A DNA stretch of 64,000 nucleotides. Source: Symbiodinium natans. Its lineage: Eukaryota > Sar > Dinophyceae > Suessiales > Symbiodiniaceae. The notes under the pieces were generated by a model. That model searched no databases. It was not told the DNA's origin and saw only the letters and a program-made list of their open reading frames with translations. The position numbers were made by a program, and so were the translations under genes. Position 1 is the first letter of the stretch, and the number at the start of each line of letters is the position of its first letter. Below are positions 52,227 through 62,690 of the stretch, in pieces. The stretch spans positions 1 through 64,000 of the forward strand of contig CAJNDS010000752.1 in assembly GCA_905221605.1 (NCBI GenBank), in the 5' to 3' direction.

Positions 52227-52829
52227 CAAACCTATTGAGACAAGTCTTTCATCATGTCACAAGATGGACAAGGCACCGAGGAAATCGCTTTTTGTGGACA
52301 GGTTGTCGTATGTGGCACGGCATGGTTCCCCTTCCGAAGGCGTAACAGCTCGAAAGAGTTTGCTTGAATGCGGAAAGAACACATACTTTGGGGCGGTGTT
52401 CTGAGCTTATCATAAGCTGTGGGGGTGCCTAATACACAGCATGGCTGTTTGGACGTGTTGCAAGTCGCCTGGCTTCATCGAAACGCTACAGCATAGGCTA
52501 GGGATCTCAGGCCAGCTGCCAGCGGAACAACGCTTTTGCTATGGCCATATGTTTTAGCTGTTGTTGCGCATTTTGTGTTGTATGGTTCGGCAAGGCAGCT
52601 GGCTGTTTCCCAGAAGGTTCCATGGCCGGTTGTTGGGAAGGTTGTTGGAGCTGGGCCCAGCGAAGGCAGGGGAGTGCAGAGTCGGGCGTGTGCAGCGCAG
52701 CATGGGCTGCAAGAGGGAGAGCTGCTCTTTTCCCTTGTGGGAGCAATTTTGAGTGCTTTTGAGTGGGAAGGCAAGCGGCGGGGCCCCCAAAGGCAGGACG
52801 GTTAGCGACGGAGCCGGCGGAGCCGGCGG
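52227..52829 (+). repeat. Dispersed ~600-bp repeat, copy B
   Basis: Partner of 44405-45026, in the same orientation about 7.8 kb away. It ends in GGAGCCGGCGGAGCCGGCGG. Sequence just downstream (GCTCCGCCCGCTCCGCAGAG) differs from copy A. Confidence 0.85.
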
Positions 52830-53530
52830 AGCGCTCCGCCCGCTCCGCAGAGCGCCCTGCCTTTGCGGGCGCGCAGGGCGTCTTCTCCTGGGAGCTCCTG
52901 ACGAGCCATGCCGAGAAGAGAGTGGAGATGTGCAAGGCAACCCGTTTCCCTTCCTTGGCGTCTTCGATTCCCTGGGCCAAAGAAAAGAGCACACGTTTTT
53001 TCTTATGTCTGTGTGGTTTTTTGTGCGCAGGCTTTGGCAGCTCGCGGCTGGTGTGTGCTGGCCATGGCCTCATTGACTTCAAATGTCCGCAGAGGGAGTC
53101 GGATTGAGATGGAGAGACATTTGCTCAGCATTTTGAGAAGATTCCCAAAGACTCCCTGATGCAGAGGAGCTGCCAGATGCTCTACAACGTAGCATTGCAG
53201 ACATGCAGGTCTTGGCCGAAGAGGCCCGGGTTTCAGAATTTCAAGCAATGTCAAGCATGCGCTTAAGCAATTTCACGTACACATGCGCTTGTCGAGCTTC
53301 GTGCGACTGAAAGAGCTCCCTGTAACCCCCCCCAGTCTGCTGCTTGCCATGGCAACTCTTGGCGCAACTGCTCTCTGCTGCATTCGGCTGCTTGCCCCTG
53401 TCAGTTCTTCCGGCGTCCTCGTGATGAGCGCTGCGCCCTTGGCCGCCTGCGCCTCTATCGAGACAAGGCGCCGGAACTGCAGAACTGCGAACTTTCGTCA
53501 GCACTTCACCTAAGCTCCAGAGATTCTACG
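52830..53530. other. No firm gene
   Basis: A plus-strand stretch at about 53,160-53,310 gives a protein-like reading (RSIADMQVLAEEARVSEFQA), which could be a short exon of an unknown gene. Otherwise nothing is recognised. Confidence 0.3.
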
Positions 53531-53555
53531 CGCAATAACTTCGCTTCCATCCACG

Positions 53556-53784
<229 letters not shown>

Positions 53785-53884
53785 NNNNNNNNNNNNNNNN
53801 NNNNNNNNNNNNNNNNNNNNNNNNNNNNNNNNNNNNNNNNNNNNNNNNNNNNNNNNNNNNNNNNNNNNNNNNNNNNNNNNNNNN
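53785..53884. other. Assembly gap (100 N)
   Basis: Exactly 100 N between a CA microsatellite and a telomere-like array. The sequences on either side may not be truly adjacent. Confidence 0.99.
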
Positions 53885-54560
53885 TAAACCGTAAACCCTA
53901 AACCCTAAATCTTAAACCCCTAACCCTAAAAAAACCTAAACCTTAAACCTTAAACCCGACACCCTAAACTCCAAACCCTGAACCCTAAATCCTAAGCCCT
54001 AAACTCTGAACCCTAAACCCTGACCCTAAACCCGAAACCCTAGACCCTAAGCACTAACCCCTAAACCCGAAACCCTGAGCCCAAACCCTTCAACCCAAAC
54101 CCTGAACCTTAAACCCCAGACCCTAAACCTTAAACCTTAAAGCTTAAACACCAGACCCCTAAATCTTAAACCCCTAACCCTAAACCCTAAACCTTAAACC
54201 TTAAACCCGACACCCTAAACTCCAAACCCTGAACCCTAAATCCTAAGCCCTAAACTCTGAACCCTAAACCCTGACCCTAAACCCGAATCTAGACCCTAAG
54301 CACTATTCCTAAACCCGAAACCCTGAGCCCAAACCCTTCAACCCAAACCCTGGACCCTAAAGCCTAAGCATAAAACCCCAAACCCTGAAGTCTAAACCCT
54401 AAGGCCTAAACCCTTAACCCCGAACTAAACCGTCAACCCTAACCCCTACGGCCTAAACCCGGCAACAGGAACCCGAGACCCCAAACCCTGAGGCCTCAAG
54501 CCTTAACCCTAAACCCTAAACCCTAGACCCTAGGGTCTACCCTAAAGACTAAACCCTAAA
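53885..54560. repeat. Degenerate CCCTAAA telomere-like array
   Basis: About 680 bp of CCCTAAA variants (CCTTAAA, CCCGAAA, CCCTGAA and others). A segment of roughly 150-200 bp is repeated internally (TAAATCTTAAACCCCTAACC at ~53,907 and ~54,160), so the array has amplified in blocks. Interstitial, because more sequence follows. Confidence 0.9.
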
Positions 54561-54581
54561 CCATAAGGCCCGTACCCGAAA

Positions 54582-54747
54582 GCCACTGTCGACGAAACCC
54601 GTTCAAAAAACGTTAAAATTTTTAACTTTTTTTAACATAATTTTTAACAACCTTTTCCTTTAGTTTCCCTTCTAAATCAATGTTAAAAAATTGTTAAAAA
54701 ACGTTAAAAATTTTAACGTTTTTTGAACGGGTTCCCTCGGCAGTGGC
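54582..54747. mobile_element. 166-bp inverted-repeat element (MITE-like)
   Basis: Near-perfect terminal inverted repeats of about 45 bp, 54582-54626 and 54703-54747. They start GCCACTG and end CAGTGGC and share CCCGTTCAAAAAACGTTAAA in inverted form. The interior is AT-rich. A target duplication is not certain; CGAA occurs near both ends. It lies at the end of a telomere-like array. It could fold into one long hairpin. Confidence 0.75.
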
Positions 54748-54994
54748 ACTCGAACGAAATCCAGACACACTATTCTTTTTGCGCGCTCCACCTCGGTGCA
54801 TGCTGCCTGATCGATCAGCTCCGGAAGATGCTGCTAAGCCTGGATCACACGTGAAATGTCACGAACTGACACAAGCTGCAGAAGTCTTGACACAATCTTT
54901 GTACTTGCTTGGCTTGCATGACAAGCAGCTCTCAACTGGTGCACCGACGAGGCTCAATCTGTCTTCTGCTTCCTCCAAAAACAAGACACGGACA

Positions 54995-55136
54995 AACCCT
55001 AAACCCTAAACCCTAAACCCTAACCCCTAAACCCTCAACCCTCAACCCTCAACCCTAAACCCTAAACCCCAAACCCTAAACCCTAAACCCTAAACCCTGA
55101 ACCCCAAACCCTAAACCCTAAACCCTAAACCCTAAG
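54995..55136. repeat. CCCTAAA array
   Basis: About 20 units of AAACCCT with a few variants (CCCTCAA, CCCTGAA). Confidence 0.95.
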
Positions 55137-55229
55137 TTTATGCAATGCACTGCAGAGCATGGCTTCCTCTGTAGTCCTGGGATCATGGGCCTCGGCTTGG
55201 TCACCATGGCCTGCCAAAACAAACAAAAA

Positions 55230-56355
55230 AGGAGTGCTCCTCCTCAATAGGAGAAGCCCTCCTGCAACTGAATTCAAAAGCATAAGTAGTGCAGCTGGGC
55301 CTGCTGCCTCCTCGGGAGCTGGTGGACCACTGGCCTGACCGAGAGGCTGCATGGATAACAAACCCGAAACAAAATCATCCCCTTCACAAAAACAAATTGC
55401 CTCAAAACCCTCATCATCCACGGCAATCGGCTGGCTGTCCCCAAGCCCTGCCGGGGAGTGGCTTGCTTGTTTGGCAGCGCACAAGCAACAGGACCTCAAC
55501 TATTGCTGCCCAAGGAGCATTCCGAGGCTGGCTTCGTCTTGGCAATCTTGCTGGGGGGACCGGTCTCCTCATGAGCAGACAAGGGCCAAGGGCAAAAGCT
55601 TCGAACGAACTAAGAAGGAGGCCCTCCTCGACAGGAGAGCCTCCTGTGCGAACAATTCTGCATGTATCCTCGTCCGGCTCGCCATCCACTTTGGTCCAGC
55701 TCTGATAGCTCCGCATGGAGGCTGGCGACCCGTCCCTCCTCTTCTCTGCTGCTTCGCAGCTCCTGCCCCTCTTCTCTGGAGGTGCCTCGTGTGAGAGAGC
55801 ACACAAAGCACATGCATGTAGCAGACACAAGAACAGTGTAGCCACACAGTGCAGCCCAGTAGCCGGTGGAGGGTTCTTCGGGATAACCAGGGGCCTGGCC
55901 TTTGGCTTCGGGTGCTGCTGGGCCTTGGCTTCGCGGGAACAAAGAAAACACAAGCAACACAGGAAACTCTGAAAGTCTTTCTGCCGGAAAGGCACCGCTT
56001 CGGCTTGCTCTTGGCCCTCTTGGCCTGGATCTTCTTCCTCTTCATCACTCGGTGGCTGAAACTCCGGCTCGCCGGCATCCTTCCACCCCTTGACCTTGGC
56101 CCACCACACCTTTCGCTGCTTGCCCCTGTTCTTCTTCTTCTTCTTCGCCAAGGTGGGCTCAATGTAGTTGGCAAAGTCCTTCAGGTCCCACCGGCCTCCA
56201 CTGCCCTTGCTGTAGGGATCCCAGAGGTTCTCTCGGTTGGCCGAGTAGATGTAGAGCTCACCTTAGCGAGGAGACCCTCCTATACAGGAGAACCTCCCAA
56301 AAACTGCAAGGCTCAACTTGAAGGAGACCCTCCTAGAGTGAAGGAGAGCCTCCTG
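55230..56355 (-). repeat. Four short inverted-repeat cassettes (AGGAGG...CCTCCT)
   Basis: Segments of about 28-35 bp built from AGGAGNNNNCTCCT in inverted pairs, at 55230-55264, 55616-55644, 56269-56298 and 56321-56355. At least the last two fall where the reading frame of the minus-strand gene is interrupted, so they are probably intronic. Confidence 0.6.
55975..56261 (-). CDS. Probable exon of an unknown gene, Lys- and Glu-rich
   Basis: The minus strand reads ELYIYSANRENLWDPYSKGS, then KKKKKNRGKQRKVWWAK and EEEEDPGQEGQEQAEA. The frame is closed by a stop just upstream. A CTAAG|GTGAGC junction at 56,262/56,261 could be a splice acceptor. Charge-rich character and the break by an inverted-repeat cassette support an exon. 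The 3' limit is uncertain and the open frame continues with lower quality to 55,414. Function unknown. Confidence 0.5.
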
Positions 56356-56379
56356 AAATCTGGATGCTGACATGTTGCA

Positions 56380-56578
56380 CTTTGTGTTTAGGCAGCCACC
56401 CTCCCGCACATAGGACCAGTTGTGCTTGCATTTCTTGCACTTTCTCACATCGATGCCGGACATGTCATTGGGGTCCTCGTCCCACGGGTCGTCGTCCTTC
56501 TTCCACCACTGGGAGCCTTCACCCTTCTTGTCGCGGCCACCATCCTTCCAGCTGGAGCCCCACCCCTCAGCGACAGGA
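56380..56578 (-). CDS. Probable exon with a zinc-ribbon motif
   Basis: The minus strand reads EGWGSSWKDGGRDKKGEGSQ, WWKKDDDPWDEDP and then CKKCKHNW with GGCLNTKC, a C-x2-C...C-x4-C zinc ribbon. An acceptor-like CTCTGCAG lies just upstream. It is likely the exon preceding 55975-56261 in the same gene. No named family; a nucleic-acid or protein-binding ribbon is inferred. Confidence 0.55.
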
Positions 56579-56849
56579 CTGCAGAGAACCCTGGGCAACA
56601 ATCTGAGCACACAAAATGCAGCCAAAAATACTGCAGCCAAGCGACACCAGAACCAGAACCTGACTGATGATGCCAAGACATCCCTGCTTGTGGCAGACAG
56701 AGGTCTGGAGCTGCACTGAAGGCTTTAGCTTGGGCCGAGAAGCTGGCTGGCAGGCAAAGAAGCTCAAACAACAAGTCTCACATGCACTGCACCTCACAGC
56801 ATCTCCTCCTACTCTGCATGCACTGCACACTCTCATGAGTCACTCCAGC

Positions 56850-57235
56850 AAGCAGATCTGCCACAGAACCTCTTAAATGAAAACATGTTAAGCAAACGGA
56901 AAACAAATCTGAAATTTCGTATCTACCTAAAAGTATTTGCCAATGCTCCACACAAATCAATCTGCCAAGATGCAGCTGAGCTCGAGCCTTTAAAATTGTG
57001 CAGGCAGAACAGGACGGCATGTAGACCTATTGTTCTTTTCTACAGATATGTACACACACATCTCCTTGGATCTGCTCCATGCATCGATCTGGATCGATCA
57101 TTCACTTGCATGCCAGACGGTGTCTTTATGAAACATATTGGGAAAGAAAAGCCCTTATTTAACACGTGTGAGAAAACCCTTTAATTAAGCAAATAGCCCT
57201 TAAATTAGATTTACGCATAATCCCTTAACCATGAT
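56850..57235. other. No gene seen
   Basis: AT-leaning unremarkable sequence between the zinc-ribbon gene and the CpG-dense array. Confidence 0.4.
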
Positions 57236-57257
57236 TTAAAGACTTTTGGAGTCTCTG

Positions 57258-58100
57258 GGCACGCGCACGCGGCACGCGGCACGCGGCACGCGGCACGCGC
57301 ACGCGGCACGCGGCACGCGGCACGCGGCACGCGCACGCGGCACGCGGCACGCGGCACGCGGCACGCGCACGCGGCACGCGCAACGCGGGGCACGCGCGAC
57401 GCGGCACGCGCACGCGGGCGCGCACGCGGCGACGCGGCCCGCCACGCACGCGCCGCGCGGCGGCGCGGGCACGCGCCCGCGCACGCGGCACGCGCACGCG
57501 GCACGCGCACGCGGCACTGCGGCACGCGGCACGCGGGCACGCGGCAGCGGCACGCGGGCACGGCGCACGGCGGGGCACGCGCACGCGGCACGCGCAAGTG
57601 GCCGCGGCGGCAACGCGCACGCGGCACGCGCACGCGGCACGCGGCACGCGGCACGCGGCACGCGGCACGCGGCACGCGGCACGAGCGCGGCCGCGCACGC
57701 GCACGCGGGCACGCGCACGCGGCACGCGGCGTACGCGCACGCGGTACGCGCACGCGGCGCACACGCGCACGCGCGCACGCGGCAACGCGGCACGCGCACG
57801 CGGCACGCGCGCACGCGCACGCGGCACACGCGGCACGCGGCACGCGCACGCGGCGACGGCAACGCGGCGCGCACGCGGACGCGCACGCGGCAACGCGGCA
57901 CGCGCACGCGGCACGCGCACGCGGCACGCGCCGCGGCACGCGCAGCGGCACGCGCACGCGGCACGCGCACCCGCGGCACGCGCACGCGGCACGCGACGCG
58001 GCACGCGCACGCGGCACGCGCACGCGGCACGCGCACGCGGCACGCGCACGCGGCACGCGCACGCGGCACGCGCACGCGGCACGCGCGCGCGCACGCGCAC
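57258..58100. repeat. CpG-dense minisatellite (GGCACGCGCACGC)
   Basis: About 840 bp composed almost wholly of GGCACGC and GCACGC units, with drift toward GGCAACGC and GGCGACGC. Several frames on both strands are open (Arg/Ala/Cys/Val or His/Ala/Arg/Thr-rich), a compositional artefact. Alternating purine-pyrimidine runs (CGCGCACGCG) suit Z-DNA. CpG density is extreme compared with the flanks. Confidence 0.9.
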
Positions 58101-58500
58101 TGGGAAGAACCATGGCTTTGTAAGTGTTTATACAGGTTAGAAGTACATTATTAAACAGCATACAAACCGGTTGTATGTATATTGCAAATCACCTATAAGT
58201 GTGATAAACAAATACAAAGGTTAAGAGGATTAGCTAAGTGTTTACATAAGTGGTGTAAGTATGTTAAACATTTACAAAGGTTAGGGGGTTTAGCTAAACT
58301 TTAGCTAAGTTAACATAACTTGTTGAAGTAGAATTCTTATATAGGGAAATGGCTATGTTATACACGTATATGACACTATAAACAAGGGTGCATGGTTTGG
58401 GTATGAAGGGTGTTTCGGGGGGGGGGGGGGGGGGGGGGGACAATGAATGCATCCTCTTGGCATGCAGCCGTTTTTTGCAAGAGTGGTTGTATGCAAGGAT
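58101..58500. other. AT-rich interval with a poly-G run
   Basis: AAGTGTTTA/TACAGGTTAG-like words recur (about 58,120, 58,240 and 58,270). A run of more than 20 G ends at 58,439. No gene. Confidence 0.5.
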
Positions 58501-58502
58501 AG

Positions 58503-59207
58503 ACATATAGCTATGCCGCTGCTAATCGAAAAAAAATTGTCCTGAAGCTGGATGGAGCCACGTGGACTTTGGTTCAGAATGATATAGAAGAAACGGACCA
58601 AGGTCCGTTCATGGTACTTCGCCCATGGAGCATGGGCTTGTGTAAGCTGCTGGCGAAGCAGCATGATGTGAAGCTGCCGAAAGCCCGGCCAAGGCCATCG
58701 TTGTCTCAGAGCGACATTTATCGATCGTTCTTGAGTTGCCGAAACGATGCTTCCAAGGAGCAGCACTCCAAACGGCAGGCAGAGAAACTGAAAGAACAGA
58801 GCTCTGGCCTTTTCGGCGGTGAGGACAGCGAGGCTGCCCTGGTTTCTGTAACAGGCACCTCTCCAAGAAGAGCAACGAAGAGTCGCTTGAGCCGCTTGGC
58901 TTCCAAGGAAGCCAGAGCAGAGCAGGCTGTGCTCAAGGTTGCTTGGAAGGACAAGGAGATCCGTGCCCTCGAGGCGGGCCATGTCACGGATGTGCCCAAA
59001 ATCCACTTGGATGATATGGCACTGTTCTTTGAAGCAACAGAAAGTGAAGTGGTTACTGCCGAGACATTTCAGCCCAGAGCTCGGCAAAGCTTTCCTAAGG
59101 GAACTCCTGCAAAGGACAAAATCGTGAAATTCGGCCAAGGCCGTAAGGGTCAACTCAAGGGCGACGACAGAAGGTACTCGCTTGTGAGAGACACTGCAGG
59201 AGGATGA
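58503..59207 (+). CDS. Unknown protein segment, probable exon
   Basis: Open from 58503; the first ATG is 58611 (198 codons). Sequence upstream of that ATG already looks coding (KIVLKLDGATWTLVQNDI), so this is probably an internal or second exon. The translation is hydrophilic and Lys/Arg/Glu-rich, with a helical middle and a basic end (KIVKFGQGRKGQLKGDDRR). A CTGCAG|GAGG acceptor-like site at 59,199/59,200 would open another frame, ending ARRRGQPSKRRQPV, which resembles an AT-hook. Its TAG stop lies inside the following TTTAGGG array. No family recognised. Confidence 0.5.
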   Translation, partial: TYSYAAANRKKIVLKLDGATWTLVQNDIEETDQGPFMVLRPWSMGLCKLLAKQHDVKLPKARPRPSLSQSDIYRSFLSCRNDASKEQHSKRQAEKLKEQSSGLFGGEDSEAALVSVTGTSPRRATKSRLSRLASKEARAEQAVLKVAWKDKEIRALEAGHVTDVPKIHLDDMALFFEATESEVVTAETFQPRARQSFPKGTPAKDKIVKFGQGRKGQLKGDDRRYSLVRDTAGG

Positions 59208-59264
59208 TGCTGAGACCAGCAAGGCAGCGAGAAGGCGGGGCCAGCCCTCCAAACGGAGGCAGCC

Positions 59265-59345
59265 GGTTTAGGGTTTAGGGTTTATGTAGGGTTTATAGGG
59301 TTTATAGGGTTTATGGGGTTTAGGGTTTAGGGTTTAGGGTTTAGG

Positions 59346-59347
<2 letters not shown>
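59265..59347. repeat. TTTAGGG array
   Basis: TTTAGGG units with TTTATAGGG variants, opposite in orientation to the arrays at 53,885 and 54,995. Followed by a (TA)n run at 59,349-59,376. Confidence 0.9.
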
Positions 59348-59379
<32 letters not shown>

Positions 59380-59689
59380 CTATAGGGCTGGGGGTCCCTG
59401 GCTGTAGGTACCCTAAACCCTCAACGGTGGACCGTCTGCCTCAGGAAAACCCATGCGAAGCTTTGTTATCATTTTGCAGTCCACAGTACAGTTGCTTGAC
59501 TGACTTGCAGGGGTGCATGTGCAGGCTGCTCAGGTTTCTGCCGGTCTCTGCAGCCGTTTTTGGCTCCTGTAGGGAGCCCGAGGCTGAAGCGACTCTGTTG
59601 ACGAGGCCAGGCAAGGGATCTTTTGAAGGATTCGTTGAAAGGAAATGTAAAGATAAATACATGTGTATATATACATATAAGCCCGGGAG

Positions 59690-59960
59690 ACTACGGTTTC
59701 CTGGGCAATTTCACTACGGTTTCCTTGGAAGCAGCACGGCGGACCACGGTTTGCCGTCTGTCTGTGAGAGCTATAGGAGACCACGGTTTCCTGCAGAGCA
59801 TGGCTGGCAGACTACGGTTTGCTCAGTCAGTCATACATGCATGGGCTGCCCGTGCTGGCCACCAGAATGCAGGCAGACCAAGATTTGTTTGCGTCTGCTG
59901 AGCAAGCAGGCCACGGTTTGCTTTGCTTTGGGAGAGAAGAGGAGACCATGGTTTCCTCAA
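59690..59960. repeat. Dispersed ACYACGGTTTSC motif, seven or eight copies
   Basis: GACTACGGTTTCCT, GACCACGGTTTGCC and close variants occur at about 59,690, 59,713, 59,741, 59,780, 59,809, 59,911 and 59,944, with irregular spacing. Confidence 0.65.
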
Positions 59961-60024
59961 GGTGCATGCCACGGCATGGACCAGAAGATAAGTATATATA
60001 TCTATATATGTAATATAGGGTCTC

Positions 60025-60195
60025 TCTAGAGCTTAGGGTATAGGGTGTAGGTTTTAGGGTACAGGGTTTAGGGTTTAGGGTTTAGGGTTTAAGGTTATAG
60101 GGTTTAGGGTTTAGGGTTTAGGCCTTAGGGTGTAGAGGGATCGTGCGCCTAAACCCTATAAAGCCTAAAGCCTAAACCCTAAACCCTAAACCTGT
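60025..60195. repeat. TTTAGGG array switching to CCCTAAA
   Basis: TTTAGGG units to about 60,140, then CCCTAAA units to 60,190, giving a head-to-head arrangement around GATCGTGCGCC. Confidence 0.85.
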
Positions 60196-60241
60196 TTTCT
60201 TTTGCACCTGGCCAGGCGACTTCCAGGCGACTTCGTAGGCC

Positions 60242-60526
60242 ATGGCCAGAGGAAACCGCAGCTCCAGCTCTGAGGATGGAGAGGGAAGAGCTCGACGAGA
60301 GCCTCGACCACGGTCGAGGTCTCGTGACACCGAGGAGCAAAAGAAAGATGAAGAAGAAGAAGAGAGCTCCTACGAGTCAAGCGAGTCCGAGGACAAAGAG
60401 GAGGATCCGGAGCAGGACCCGGACCAGGCTAAGGCCTCAAAGAAGCCGGTCGAGGGTATGGCCCCCAAGAGGCGGAAACTGGAGGAGAAGCTGAGCAAGG
60501 CCAGGGCCGCTCGCTGCAATGGGTGA
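60242..60526 (+). CDS. Short Ser/Arg- and Glu-rich protein or first exon
   Basis: 94 codons from ATG 60242, starting about 50 bp after a CCCTAAA array. Composition: Ser run, RRREPRPRSRSRD-like basic part, then KKDEEEEESSYESSESEDKE and a Lys/Arg-rich end (APKRRKLEEKLSKARAA) that could be a nuclear localisation signal. GGGTGAGC at about 60,520 looks like a splice donor. An overlapping frame from ATG 60519 continues for 39 codons (to 60638) with plausible sequence, so this may be the first exon of a longer gene. An SR-like nuclear protein is a guess. Confidence 0.5.
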   Translation: MARGNRSSSSEDGEGRARREPRPRSRSRDTEEQKKDEEEEESSYESSESEDKEEDPEQDPDQAKASKKPVEGMAPKRRKLEEKLSKARAARCNG

Positions 60527-60774
60527 GCACCGGCCCCTGCCCGACCGGAAGGAAGATCCCGAGGATCCCGGCAGCTACGGCAAGGTGGTGACAAGCCTGT
60601 TTCAGATAGCCTGCTCCGAGCTGAGGCAGCGATGCTAGCTGCCATGGCCCAGCCGGTCGAAGCCGCTATGAGTATGAAAAAAGAGTGCTCTCGTGTCTCA
60701 AGGGTCGGGGTTTTGGGGTTGTTGCTTTTTTTTCAGTGCAGTTAAATTCAACATAACATTGGGGTCCCCACGTG

Positions 60775-61145
60775 AAAAATATGTTATTGTATTTCCTATA
60801 TCATATGATTGCACTGCATCTCATATGATATAGGAAATACAATATCATACGACATTTTGGGACTGCATATGTTATAGGAAATGCAATATCATATGATTTT
60901 TAGACGATCATATGATATAGGAAATCCAATATCATATTAGTGCGATGTCATATGATATAGCATATGCAATAACATATGAGAATGTTATATGATATAGAAA
61001 ATACAATATCATATGAGGCCTTTGACGATCATATGATATCGGAAATGCAATATCATACGAGGCTTTTCTCAGTCATATGTTATCGGAAATGCAATATCAT
61101 ATGACCTGAACTCATTGCATATGTTATCGTCTTTCCTATATCAAA
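60775..61145. repeat. CATATG palindrome repeat
   Basis: About ten copies of a unit pairing ATCATATGATAT with AGGAAATGCAATATCATATG. The unit is itself palindromic, so the region can form repeated hairpins or a cruciform. No coding potential. Confidence 0.85.
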
Positions 61146-61287
61146 ATTTAGGATTCTACTACGTTTTTCCCTAAGCCCTAAGCCGGAAACCTTAGGCCCT
61201 TAACCCTAAACCCTAAACCCCAAACCCGAAACTGTTCATCAGCTGAGAAGTGTGTGAACGAATCTAACAAGGTCGTTGGCCCTTCCA

Positions 61288-61392
61288 GAGGCCTTGAAGC
61301 CTATGATCAGAATAATACTAGCTGCAACAACAGGTAAAAAGGCCTTGAAGCCTATGATCAGAATAATACTATAGCTACAACAAAAGGTAAAA
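61288..61392. repeat. ~52-bp tandem duplication
   Basis: AGGCCTTGAAGCCTATGATC plus AGAATAATACTA and a CAACAACAGGTAAAA-like tail occurs twice in direct tandem. Confidence 0.9.
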
Positions 61393-62690
61393 AGACATAA
61401 TCAATGAACCCCAAAAAGGGCCGACCTGAAACAACTGGAACTCCGGATCTCCACATCAATCCCTGAAATTGAAGCTTCGAGCTTGCTGACCCCCTAGTAG
61501 GAGCGCCAAGCGATGCACAAGAAGCTGCGTGACGAACAAGAAGCCGCGAAGGCAATTTGAGGGAGATACCAGCAGTAGCAGCCGCAGTTGCAGTTGCGCT
61601 TGAAATCCTTATGAAGCTAGAGAGCCTTCATCAAACACGGACCCCTTATAGAACCCTCATGGACCCTTGAGGCGCTCCGGCGCCAGATCTGCTTGCTGCA
61701 GGACCAGGCCGGCACTGCGCTATTGGAAACCCTAACCTTGGCGATGTTTATGGGTTGGTTGGTTGGTGGGGCTTGGCCTTGGGTCCACAAATTGGAGCAG
61801 AGATGGTTGGTGCTGGGGCCGGTCTTGGCCGTGGGCCCACGCAGTGGGGCAGGGATGGTTGGTGGCATGGGCTGGGGAGCTAGAAGGGTTCAGGGTTTAT
61901 ATATGGTTTATGGCATTAAGGGTTTTAGCTTGGGGGTCTCTCCGCCCTTGCAAACCCTAAACCCCAAACCCTCAACCCCAAGCAGGGTTAAGGTTCATCT
62001 ATCGGGTTTGCAGGGGCTTGGTCTTTTTCAGGGTTTATAGAAATTAAAGGTTTACCTTGAACAAGTTTTCATGGTTTAGGGTTTTAGGTTTGGGGTTTCA
62101 CTGCCCCATGCAGCAAACCCTAAACCCACAACCTTCAACCCCGAAACCGAAATTCCACATCCCAACTAGGGTCAGGGTTTTTATAGGGTTGAAGCTTAAG
62201 GGCTTTAGGCTTGGGGCTTGCACCCAATGCAGCAAGCCCGAAACACTAAACCTTAAATCCGACACCCCTCAAACCCTAAGCCCTAAACCTTCAGAACCCT
62301 AACCCCAAACCCCTAAACCCCATCCCCAAAACCTAAACCTCAAACGGATGGAGGGGAAAGGGGTGAGTGGGCAGATGGGGGCGTTCGAGCAGCAGGTTTC
62401 CAGCCCAAAACGCAGCGAAATCGGCAATTTCCAGACCCCGTTCTCAGCTCGAGAACGGGGGTCTGGGAAAGCCGCTTCGAGCCCAAAACAACCCAAAAAC
62501 CCGCCTGGGGGAGGGGGGATGGGGAAGGGGGGAGGGCGGCGTGTCAGGGCCGCCTCAGGGTCAGGCCGAGAGTGCAGTGGGGAGGAGTGGGAGTGTGGCC
62601 TATATTGCGCAGTGTTGCCGTCCCTTTTTCCGGCCCCGCAAGGTACCCCCCCCCCAGCTTCTATGGTTGGGGTGGGGGGTGAGTGGGTTT
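61393..62690. other. No firm gene; scattered telomere-like units
   Basis: AAACCCTAAAC and GGGTTT(A/T) fragments occur repeatedly at 61,955-62,350. A hairpin at 62431-62466 has arms CCAGACCCCGTTCTC and GAGAACGGGGGTCTGG. Plus-strand frames (61693-62040, 62348-62692) are GC-rich and not convincing. Confidence 0.5.

Noticed and set aside
57211..58161. Several ~300-codon frames on both strands
   Set aside because: The CpG minisatellite has almost no T/A-rich codons, so stops cannot form in most frames; low-complexity Arg/Ala/Cys/His translations only.
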